This document shows positions 35,200 to 44,370 of a stretch of DNA of 64,000 nucleotides, in pieces. Below the pieces are notes generated by a model. It was not told the origin of the DNA and searched no databases. It saw only the letters and a list, made by a program, of their open reading frames with translations. Origin of the DNA: Turbatrix aceti (lineage: Eukaryota > Nematoda > Chromadorea > Rhabditida > Panagrolaimidae); NCBI GenBank assembly GCA_963969345.1, contig OZ017766.1:2294001-2358000 (forward strand), read 5' to 3'. Made by a program: the position numbers and the translations under genes. Position 1 is the first letter of the stretch, and every line of letters starts with the position of its first letter.

Positions 35200-35971
35200 G
35201 CTTCATTGCGTCGCTGCCCCGACGGCACCCGCTGCTAACCACGGTGATCTTCATCGAGTACCTGACAATCAATACGAGCGCCATCCTCAAGTTCTGGCTG
35301 ACGCTGTACCTGTTCGTAAAAGTGGACGCGCAGCTCAACAGGCGAGCCGTCACCTGGAAGAATGCCCTGCCCTTTGTCCTGTTTGTGAGCTTTTTCATAG
35401 CAGCGTGCTTGTCTGCGGGCGTCATCTTCGCCGACTACACCATCATGCCGTACAGCGACAGCGCCGTGCGGTTCGGTTGGCTGCGGCAGAAGGCGACTAT
35501 CTTCGGCGAGCAGATGAACATCCAGATGACGCTGTTCATCGTTTGTGTGGGCAGCGAGACGGTGCTCTTTCCGGCAACAGTGTTCATGACGATCAAGAAA
35601 GTCGCGCCCCAGAGACCGCTCCCTGCTACGGGCCACAAGACCAGCCACGACGACACCAGGTACCTGCTCTGCGTAGGGATCATCCTGGTCCTCAGCCTCG
35701 TCGGACTGGTCGGCATTTCGATGTCGCTAGTCCGAGGCTCGCAACTGCTCAGCAAAGTCGGCTTCTGGATCGTAACCCAGAGCGGGAGTATTAACATCAT
35801 CGCTCCGGTCTGGATCCTCCACGGCTGCAGTCCGCGACTCAGAAAACAAGTGGTGCTACAATTTTTTCTCGTTTTCAGTTCATCAAATGGTTTTTCAGCT
35901 GGCAGTTACCAAAGCTGCTTTCTTTTAACTTCCGCGCGCCCTCCCGGCCAACCCGCAATCAAGGGACCACT

Positions 35972-37118
35972 TCACGACGTTTTTCTGCACAGAATATGAA
36001 TCACAAAGACGGACCAAACTGCGTCAATGAAGCTAATGACGAGTTGCGGCAAGATGATGATGACGCTCGTCACCAGGGAGACGCGGTGGATTGAAGACGT
36101 GTTGAAGAGCGCGAGGACGCAGGCAAAGAGCGTGAACGGCAAGTGGACTGCCACGAGCAGGGCGATGTACTGCAAAGCTGCTGTTATTCTCTTCCTCCAC
36201 CGAAGCCCGTTCGAACGGCAAACGCCCATTGCAAGCCACAAAATAAATCCTGCCTGTTTTTGTGCGCGATGAACCCCAAAAAATGCAAAAGCCTACATTT
36301 TTGAGTCTCTTGGTTCGATTGAGGCTGGCGTCGGAAGTGCTGGTGTTGGCGCTGAACTGGCGGGTCTTCATGATGACCGTGAGCACTACGGTGAGCGCGC
36401 TGAAAAAGAGGATGACGAAATAGATGTAGTTCGGCCACGGGCACGTCGAGTCGTGGCCCAAGATGGTGAAGTCGTCGTTGAGCGCGAGATCGTCGACTTC
36501 GGACGCGTGTTGGAGTTCTATGACGTAGCGGGGGATCGCCCGGCAGTTGAAGAGAAATGCGACGAGACAGATGGGCACCATGAACATGACCACGGTGACC
36601 AGAAGCGTCTTGAAGAATCCAATGAAGCCCGAGGCCGGGTTGGAGAAAAACGCCAGCTTCCGGCAGGACACCAGGCTCAGGCAGATGGCCCGCTGCACCA
36701 GCGCCGCCAGCAGCAGCGACAGCACCCCGTACTGCAGCGTGTAGTTGTCCCACCACGACAACACGCCGCGCAGGATGTAGAGGTGCGTTTCGCCGACGGT
36801 AAGCACGCTAAACGGGCAAATCAGTTTTGGCAAGGAAACAAAAACAAACTGAGGAAGCAGGAGGAAGATGCACATGGCTACGATGAAGTCGGCAAAGTTC
36901 AGGTGGCCCACGACGATGGAGAGTGAGCCGTGCTGGCCGAAGAGAGCAAAGCCGATGGCCGTCGCGTTCGCCACGATGGCAGCCAAGGCCACCAGCCCCA
37001 CAGGGATGGTGAACTGCAGGTACGAGGGGTAGCCTACCAAGGGCGACAAGATGGCCGTCCCGTTCGGGCCGAAGATGGCCGTCTCCGACGACAGGGACTC
37101 GTTCACGCCGAGGTCCAT
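35972..37118 (-). CDS. Orphan 7TM receptor
   Basis: Starts MDLGVNESLSSETAIFGPNG (putative N-glycosylation sites NES, NGT). TM1 is LVALAAIVANATAIGFALFG, TM2 LSIVVGHLNFADFIVAMCIF, TM3 around LQYGVLSLLLAALVQRAICL, TM4 LLVTVVMFMVPICLVAFLF, and TM5 YFVILFFSALTVVLTVIM. The frame breaks after RTKRLKN. A GTAGGC donor near 36289 pairs with a TTTGCAG acceptor near 36174 and joins in phase to TM6 (YIALLVAVHLPFTLFACVLA) and TM7 (VIIILPQLVISFIDAVWSVF), ending HILCRKTS. No DRY or NPxxY motif is visible; it looks like a divergent rhodopsin-like or nematode chemoreceptor protein. It is convergent with the interrupted receptor and overlaps its open frame slightly. Confidence 0.72.
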
Positions 37119-38731
37119 GCCGACCGCCTGCTCCAGAGCCAGAGAGGTCTAATGCGCGCGAAGAAGCCTCTGCTCCATTCACCGCTAATCGCGTCCCTTG
37201 CGTAAGTCCGCCGTCCTGCCAACCATTGTTGCCGCGCGAATTAGACGCTACTTTGCTCACCAGCCCTCGGATTACTGGTAGGCCTCGTGTCTTCCTTTCC
37301 GTGACAAATGCGGCGGAGACTCTCGTCGGCTTGGCTCGCAGCAAAAACCTCTGGATGCATCGGTACGTGTTCCGGGGAACTGAGCTCCAAACCGGGCACT
37401 CAGTCAGCACGCACGGGCGTGAGTCAGAGCCTTTGATACGCTACAATAAAGCTCGGGAGATGTTCATCAAAAAACAGCGTCGTGTTTTGCTTGTGATGCG
37501 CATACATTCACGGGCCAGGTGTGTGTCAGATCTGAGACCCAGAAAGCTGCACATAAGACCGAGGCCCAGCTTTTTTATTGGCCCATTTAAAAAATGACAA
37601 GCAGAAAAATGTTCCCCGACATACAGCTTCCTTGAACAATTTATTGCGCCTGATAGAAAACGACTGTAATTCATAGGTATGTAATTCAGCTTAAAAAACG
37701 CTCCTGAGAAACGGTGGCTCGTGTCAATTTGAGCACAACACGCAATTTTCAAATCAGCCAGCGTTGCTTTTTTAAAAAGCATCCGTTGCCACCAGTGACC
37801 ACCTCACCGCCCCGAAAATAGAACTTGGCGTCCAACGTGCACCTCATGGATTGCATGCCCGTCAAATTTCGTCGCGCACACAAAATGAGTTGAGAAATCT
37901 AATTCCAAATCTAATTAATTGCTTTGCACATAGCGCGAGCGCTTTCTCGACGGCCATATTCAACGAAAGCCCCCGTCGAAGCGGAATCAATGTTTGTGCT
38001 TTCACAGAGTCGCTATCGGTAATTTCTGACGCGCCGTTCGCCGGCAATTAAAAACCTCCGGCTCTGCAGCACGCGGAACTCGCGGCCTGGCTGCCTGCAA
38101 CGCGCGTGTGCCGTCGCTGCCAGCAGACGACAAACGCTGGTTGACGGCACAATGGCACACCCCTGCGGCACATGCTTTGGATTTCAGGCGAAATCTTTTT
38201 CCCAGTGTGCGGCGGCGGCGGCAGGCAGCAATTCGTTCGCACGCGTGTGCAAGCTAGGCCGGCGCGGAGTCGAAGAGTAAGGGGATGCTCTGCAATCGAC
38301 AGGCTCCGCCTCAAAATCGAAGACGACGTTTTTGGCTTCAACAATCGAATGGCTACTGCCCGCCGCCTCCCGGGCAGCAACGCTGTCGGCGGCGAAAGTA
38401 CAAGCCCGCCGGCTCTAACGGGAGCAGAGGACGGCGCCCTGCCATCCATGCCCTGCTGCCCAGGAAGAGCGTGTTTGCTCTTACCCACCAACCACGACTT
38501 TCTTGAGGTGGCGTTGTCGCGTCTGCTCGCTTCCCGAAGATCCGAGAATGGAGGCGCAGTCATTGCACAATCGATGACGAAATTCACTTTTTCCCAGGCA
38601 GAGTCTATCAACGGGCCGCATCAAAAGCCCCCCCCCCTCCTTCGTTGTTGTGCTACTCTTTGACGCGTTTTGTCGTCGTAAATAGCGTCTTACGTGGTCG
38701 ATCCGAGTGAATACGAGCTTTTTCAGTCAGG
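37119..38731. other. Divergent intergenic region, orphan receptor / Rab3
   Basis: 1.6 kb; no credible coding frame or RNA gene seen. An acceptor-like GAGCTTTTTCAG (about 38715-38726) five bases before the Rab3 ATG may be a spliced-leader site. Confidence 0.45.
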
Positions 38732-39999
38732 ATGAGTGCCGCCCCTGCCACGCAATCGGGTGCCGCCGCCTCCGGCACCGGCACCGAACAGAACTTTGAT
38801 TTCATGTTCAAGCTGCTCATCATCGGCAACAGCAGCGTGGGCAAGACCTCCTTCCTGTTCCGGTACTGCGACGACAGCTTCACGTCTGCCTTCGTGTCCA
38901 CCGTGGGCATCGACTTCAAGGTCAAAACGGTGTTCCGCGGCGACAAGCGAGTCAAACTCCAAATCTGGGTAAGTCGGGGCTTGCGAAACGTTGCACACGT
39001 CAGCGCCAGCTGCGTCGTGCGTTTACGTGCCTGCCGCGCGCGCAGCCAGTCGTTCTCGACTTTCGCTGAATAAATTTCTCATTTGCTCCGAGTCCTGCTT
39101 CTTTCCTATGCAGTGGCGGCCGGCGGCGTGATCAATAAGTCACAGACGCGCCCACCCCGCTTTTAGCCTGCGTTTTAAAAAATAACCTCGCGAGAGGCAA
39201 CAAAGTAATCGCCTGGGGTCTTTCCGGAGGAACCAAGCACGCAACATCGGCAATCGATGACGGCTTACTCTGCCGGGTGACGTCGGTCGCGGGGGAGCGA
39301 CAAAGGACTCGTCGCTTTAGACATGCATGCCTCAGCCACCCCCTATTTTTTAATGGAAACTGTTGTTGGATACTTGAGCGCAGGGACTTTCCGGGCGAGG
39401 AGGAAGACAGAAGACGGCTTCAAATTCGACCCGAAGGTAAATAAAAGCGTGCCCCCAGAAAAGAAACTAGCATTACGTGGCGCAGGTGTCCGAATTCATT
39501 CTAAGCAGGAAAACTTTGATTTCTTGAGGGGAAACGAAGCAAAAACATAAAATCGCTTCAGGACACAGCAGGCCAGGAGCGGTACCGAACCATCACGACG
39601 GCCTACTACCGGGGCGCCATGGGCTTCATTCTAATGTACGACATCACAAACGAGGAGAGCTTCAACAGCGTGCAAGACTGGTGCACGCAGATCAAGACGT
39701 ACTCGTGGGAGAACGCGCAGGTCGTGCTCGTCGGCAACAAGTGCGACATGGACGACGAGCGAGTGGTGAGCTACGAGCGCGGCAAGCAGCTCTCCGACCA
39801 GCTGGGCCTCGAGTTCTACGAGACGTCCGCCAAGGAGAACATCAACGTGAAGGCCGTCTTCGACAAACTCGTCGAGATCATCTGCAACAAGATGGCCGAG
39901 TCCCTCGACAAGGACCAGGCCGCCGCCGCGCCGCCCAAGGGCCAGCGCCTGGACGACAAGACCACCACGAAACCGCCCGGCCAGCAATGCAACTGCTGA
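38732..39999 (+). CDS. rab-3: Rab3 small GTPase
   Basis: Synaptic-vesicle Rab GTPase that controls regulated exocytosis. Exon 1 (38732 to about 38968) has the P-loop [10 protein letters not shown], switch I ([16 protein letters not shown]) and KLQIW. After a 0.59-kb intron, long for this window, exon 2 from 39560 opens with [19 protein letters not shown] (switch II), then [13 protein letters not shown] (NKxD) and [10 protein letters not shown] (SAK). It ends CNC, a CxC double-geranylgeranylation site. The Rab3-specific block [20 protein letters not shown] and the N-terminal [20 protein letters not shown] separate it from Rab8/10/27. Complete, about 220 residues. Confidence 0.97.
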
Positions 40000-40355
40000 G
40001 GCCGCTGCTCTTGCTCAGACTGCCGTTCAACCCCTCCCGGCCCGCGCAGGCCACCCCCACCACGTACATCCATCGCACCGTTCACTTCCTCGATTTCTGT
40101 TCCTTATCAATGCGTAAATAAGCTTCTTTTAACCAGGGCACCCTCGCTTGGGACCTGCAATATGTACTCCTCTCCTCCGAGTCATTCTGACAAGATTCGC
40201 CCGACGTCCCAGTGTTCCTTAATTGTTGTAGCCGCTCCCAAATTCTACAGTGTCAACCACAATAAATCTGAGTGAGTTTAAATGATCGAGTCAGACTAAC
40301 CTACTTAATCTAATCTACTGTCCAAAACAAAAAACTAATTAATAAAAACAAAAAC
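40000..40355. other. Convergent spacer
   Basis: 0.36 kb between the Rab3 stop and the stop of the unknown membrane protein. It holds both 3' UTRs (AATAAA near 40260 on the plus strand). No gene. Confidence 0.45.
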
Positions 40356-42963
40356 TCAACGGTAGCACACCTGTCCCTGCGGGGGGAAGAGAGGAGGGTT
40401 GTTGAAATACCCGCTGGTGGGGAACATGGCGTGGCTGTGCGTCTCGATACACCGGTCGACTTCCGCCTCGGTCAGGTCAACTGAAAATCCATTTTCAAAT
40501 TTTCAAGCCCAGGCAAACACCCCAGCACTCACAACTGCAGTCGGCGGTAACAGAGTGGCACTCCGACTTGTTCGAGAACGGGTACGACTCGATGACCCCC
40601 TTGAGCGCCATGTCGCCCTGGATGAGCGTCTGCAGCATGTAGTTGTAGAAGTTGTACATCATGCAGCAGCGGGGCACGTGGCGCAGGATAAACTTGGCGA
40701 TGAGCGCGGAGCACGGCACTTCGCGCTGATCGATCGGCGTGATGTGGAAACTGGATGTCGAAAACACCGTATCCCGCCCGGAACCGAGCGATTCCGAATT
40801 CCGGAGCTCGGTTGAGTCTTCCTCCGGGTCAATCGGAATGATCAGCGCTGTCTGGTCGCTGGAATTCGCCAGCTCAGCGGCCTTTTCGGCAGCTCTGCGC
40901 TTCTTGCGTCTGTTCTTGTTTTTGCGTTTCTCCTTCTTCGACAGCCGCTTCGAGATCTCGGTGGTCTGCTGCTGGATATCCGCTTCCAAAAAGTTGAACT
41001 TGCACTCCGACTTTCGACGAAGCGAAAGAGAGGCGGAGCTGCCCGGCGTATTGGAATGCGCCTTCAGAAGCATCGAGAACGACGGCCAATCCGGGTTTTC
41101 GACGCTCACGATGTCTTCTGAAAGTCCAAAATGGTGTTCAAACCTAAAAACCCCCAAACTCACCTTTTTCCATGTGCGCCTTGAAATCTTGAAGCTTCTC
41201 GATGAGCGGCAGTCCGTGTGCCTTGCAGTACTGTTTGCCGAGCCCAGAGGCTTTCGTTTCAGGAACCAGACCGAAGAAAATGTTGTTGTACATTACGCCT
41301 GCCTCCCTCGAGTACCCGGTGCAGTAGAACGGCGTCGCCACCACCGAGTTGTTTAGGGGCTGCCAGCTGTCTTCATCGGGTCGGGGCCGGTTCATCAACA
41401 TGCCCTTCAAAAAGAGCATTGTACACCCCAAAAAACAAAACAAACATACAAAGCTGCTCGTGACGGCGACGGTGGTAGCGAACTGGCCGAGGAAGTTCTG
41501 CACGAAGGGGTTGTTCAGAGAAGAGCAGCTCACGTCGTCCCAGCAGATCGGCTCGTTGACAAGCTCGACCACGCTCCGAAGCATCCCGTCGACGTTGCCG
41601 ATCGGCGAGGCGATCTCCAGGCGATAGGCCGCAGATTCGGCCAGGTACTCGAGCGAGTAGTTAGACATGTACTCCGTGAAGGCGCCCTCCGCCGTCTCCT
41701 TCGACTGCCGCAAGGAGCTGACGACCACCTCGCTGGGCAGCAGCATGGTCATCTTCGACGGCAGTATGTCCTGCAACGAAAGTACAGTTTGGGAGGGGTA
41801 AAAGTGAAGAATCCTACCCGGAAGAGTCGAACGCCATTGATGACCACGTTGGGCCGGCCGAGGAAAATGAGGGGCGCGAGAGAGTTCACCGCGTTGGGGG
41901 CAGCAGACAGAATACGGCACCCTGTCTTTGTCGCGATAGCCGAAGGGTAGAAATTGAAAGGAAATCCCCGCAGCCAGGTGCTAACCTCCGACGTCACCTG
42001 CACGTAGCTCGCAACTTCCACTTTGGAATCCTGAATTTTGAATAATTTGTTCGAAGTTACCTAAAAAAGTTGACAAACACCGTTGACGGCGACAAAAAAA
42101 GCCGTTGCAGCATCGCAAATTTGGCCAACGTGCGACAAACCGCCCATGACTTTGCAGAGGGCGAAATTGGACAGCGTATTGTGCGAAATAGGGTAAAAGT
42201 CTTGGCTCCCTGCAACAACAAAAGTATGGCTCAGAGCATCAAAAAAGCGAGACTCACAGGGGGCAATCTGGCCTTCGACGTATTCGGGAAGAAAGTCATA
42301 CGGATGATTCGGAGAAAGTGAATCAAAATAAACGTCTGGAAACTGCTTTTTGCCCACAGAAGTGATCCAATCTTCAGCGATCCGCAGCAAGTGGTCCAAA
42401 TCGGTGCCATGGCGATGACCGAGGATGGGAAAGCACAAATTGAACGGTTGAATGTCCTGCAGAGTCCAAAGAGTTCAAAAACCGCGAATTGCAAAGGTGA
42501 CCCACCCGAAAGCGCTCCGCAGCTTTGATGACGCTGAGAAAGTTGCCCATGAAGTTGACCTGGTTGGCGGCATCGACGTCGTTCACGTTCATCACGCACG
42601 TATTGCCAAACGAAATGGTGACATCGAGGTCGTTTTCAATGTCTGTGAGCGTGTTCTCTCCGGCCCGGAGCCACGGCACCTGCGCATTGGTGAGGAGTTC
42701 GCGGTCGCCGTCCTGGCACTCCACGGAGAGCACCGTCGATACATCCGCGTCCAGGTGATTGGTCTCACCGGTCACCTTCGCGTGCTGTCGACTGTGGCAG
42801 AACTTGCGGCTATTGATGAAGCTCAGAATCTGCAAGCACGGTGGTGACAAAAAATCCCGAGGCCTGAGGGTATCCTTACTCTGTGGGATTCCTGGTTCGC
42901 GTGAAAGGTGCTGTTGTCGCTCACGGGAACCGTATTCGACGCGCAAACGACGTAATCCGCCAT
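40356..42963 (-). CDS. Unknown multi-exon membrane protein with Lys/Arg-rich cytosolic segment
   Basis: At least eight exons with tiny introns. From ATG 42963 (MADYVVCASNTVP; acceptor-like TTTTTCGGTCGCAG just upstream) the order is: a Cys-containing, probably luminal or extracellular region of some 350 residues (VTISFGNTCVMNVNDV; FNLCFPILGHRHG; NTLSNFALC; CRILSAAPN; ICWDDVSCSSLNN); one clear membrane helix at about 41400-41470 (VAVTSSFVCLFCFLGCTMLF); and a predicted cytosolic part. The cytosolic part contains a highly basic helix (about 40880-40960, KKEKRKNKNRRKKRRAAEKA) and a Cys-rich end (VPRCCMMYNFYNYML; ECHSVTADCS), finishing QGQVCYR. An earlier upstream exon may be missing. I do not recognise the family; it may be nematode-specific. 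It lies 304 bp after the carrier gene on the same strand. Confidence 0.65.
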
Positions 42964-43266
42964 GACGAGCAGAAATGATGACTCGTGCTGCGACCGAAAA
43001 AGCCGCGGCAAACTGATAGACGACCACAAAAATCGTTACCCACCCGACCACGTAGCGGGCGGGTTCTTACAGAGAACACCGTTCGATAATCATCCCCCGC
43101 GCGGACGGCGTAAACACTTCAGCTCTCCCAATTCGGTCCCTGTTACGTTATTTTAATTAATTCTCTTTTTGGCATTGCCAAAGAAAAAATGACAGATGAC
43201 AGTGTGGAAATCGGAATACTGACAGACGTCACTGGCTAAGGTATGTGGACTCGTCGTAGCGGCAAG

Positions 43267-44121
43267 TTACGTGTAAATCTTGAGGAGGTCGTAGACGGAC
43301 TCGTAGACGAAGAGCATGATGCCCCCGCCGGGCCCGAGACGCATGACCTTGGGCAGGAGGCCGCGGTAGAGCGCGGCGACGCCCTCCTGCTTCGCGACGA
43401 GACCCATCGTCTGGAAGCACGTGTGGTAGATGCGCCCGGACGCCGGCTGGGGGCCCTGGATGCGGGATTTGGCGACGTCGAACGGGATGTTGGCCACGCT
43501 CGCGGCGGTGCCGGCGACGAAGCCGAGAAAGAGGCGGAAGGAGACGTTGGCCGCGGGCGAGTCGGCGCTGCTCGGCGCAAAATCCTTGATGTTGTGGTAG
43601 ATGCCGAAGTAGAGCATGTTCCAGACGCCGTGGCGACCCAGCGTCGCGTCCAGGCCCCGGAAGAGTCCCTTGCGGATGCCGTGCTCGCGGGCAATGATCC
43701 GCGCCATCTGCATGGTCGACGTCGTCTCCACGGTCTGCGCCTGGAGCCGGACCTTGACCGCCTCGAACGGGCAGATCAGGATGCCCTCGGTGAGCCCGCT
43801 CGCGCCGCCCGCCAGCGAGAGACCCACCCACACCGGGAGGCCCTCGAACGCAAACGCGTGCTTGTACTGCTCGAACGTGAAGAACTTGGTCGCCCGCTTC
43901 GGCGTCTCCGCGAGGATCGGCGGCAGGATGCCCTTGTAGAAGCCGCGGACGCCCTCCGAGCGGAACGTCTTCCGGCAGCAGTCGACGAGCCCGGCGTAGT
44001 GCCCGCCGCCAATTTGCAGCCGCGTCTTGATGAGGTCCAGGGGGTGCATGAGACAGACTTCGACGAGGCCCGCGCTCCCGCCCGCCGCGATCTGCCGCGC
44101 ACACTCCTTGGCCGTCTCCAT
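43267..44121 (-). CDS. Mitochondrial 2-oxodicarboxylate carrier (SLC25A21-like)
   Basis: Inner-membrane carrier exchanging 2-oxoadipate/2-oxoglutarate, used in lysine and tryptophan breakdown. Single exon of 284 residues, the normal length. Three mitochondrial-carrier repeats with PxD/ExxK/R signatures are visible: MHPLDLIKTRLQ, CPFEAVKVRLQ and IPFDVAKSRIQ. The blocks GFYKGILPPILAETPKRATK, TLGRHGVWNMLYFGIYHN and GLLPKVMRLGPGGGIMLFVY are specific to the oxodicarboxylate carrier branch. I start at ATG 44121 (METAKECARQ), because the extra upstream codons begin with TTG and lie across an acceptor-like GTTGTCTGCAG. The gene sits 250 bp after the SLC17-like gene on the same strand, possibly in one operon. 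Confidence 0.92.
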   Translation of the reverse strand: METAKECARQIAAGGSAGLVEVCLMHPLDLIKTRLQIGGGHYAGLVDCCRKTFRSEGVRGFYKGILPPILAETPKRATKFFTFEQYKHAFAFEGLPVWVGLSLAGGASGLTEGILICPFEAVKVRLQAQTVETTSTMQMARIIAREHGIRKGLFRGLDATLGRHGVWNMLYFGIYHNIKDFAPSSADSPAANVSFRLFLGFVAGTAASVANIPFDVAKSRIQGPQPASGRIYHTCFQTMGLVAKQEGVAALYRGLLPKVMRLGPGGGIMLFVYESVYDLLKIYT

Positions 44122-44370
44122 GGTGTCCCGATCTGCAGACAACGGCGCTCACGACCTCCAAAACGGGCGGGTGGCATCAAGATAAAACGCGTGGTCAGAA
44201 AACACGTACGAGGATGGGCTTCAAAAAATCGGCGGTTGTACAAAATCAAGGCACTTTATCCAAAACAAAAACTGATGATTAAAATTGCACTTTTGGTTTA
44301 AGTGGGTGGCGAAGGCACATGAGATTCCATTTCTACCGGTAAGCTGCGGAGCGGGGTGCGTGTCTTCGCC

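Larger units (their letters stand above)
33453..35999 (+). pseudogene. 7TM receptor interrupted by two DNA transposons
   Basis: Starts at ATG 33453 with TM1 (LAAYVAISVPSLLLCLVTSA) and TM2 (FFFQLYACLLLVCVPFFG). The frame is broken at codon 73 by a foldback element (33674-34509) and, 11 bp after its target duplication, by a hAT-like element (34529-35199). The remaining helices follow from 35201: TVIFIEYLTINTSAILKFWL, ALPFVLFVSFFIAACLSAGV, MTLFIVCVGSETVLFPATVF, YLLCVGIILVLSLVGLVGIS and a TM7-like segment ending near 35820. Deleting both elements with one copy of each duplication restores a continuous frame. It is either a recent insertional pseudogene or a gene that splices the insertions out. 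The 3' end is uncertain (frame open to 35999, overlapping the convergent gene by 28 bp). Receptor subfamily not recognised. Confidence 0.75.

Noticed and set aside
35244..35999. Taking the downstream half of the interrupted receptor as an independent gene from its own ATG
   Set aside because: It would lack the first two helices, and the frame joins exactly to the upstream half when the transposons are removed.
43243..44301. 352-codon open frame on the plus strand
   Set aside because: It is the exact antisense of the mitochondrial carrier exon, in GC-rich codons that rarely give stops on the other strand; its product has no protein-like pattern.
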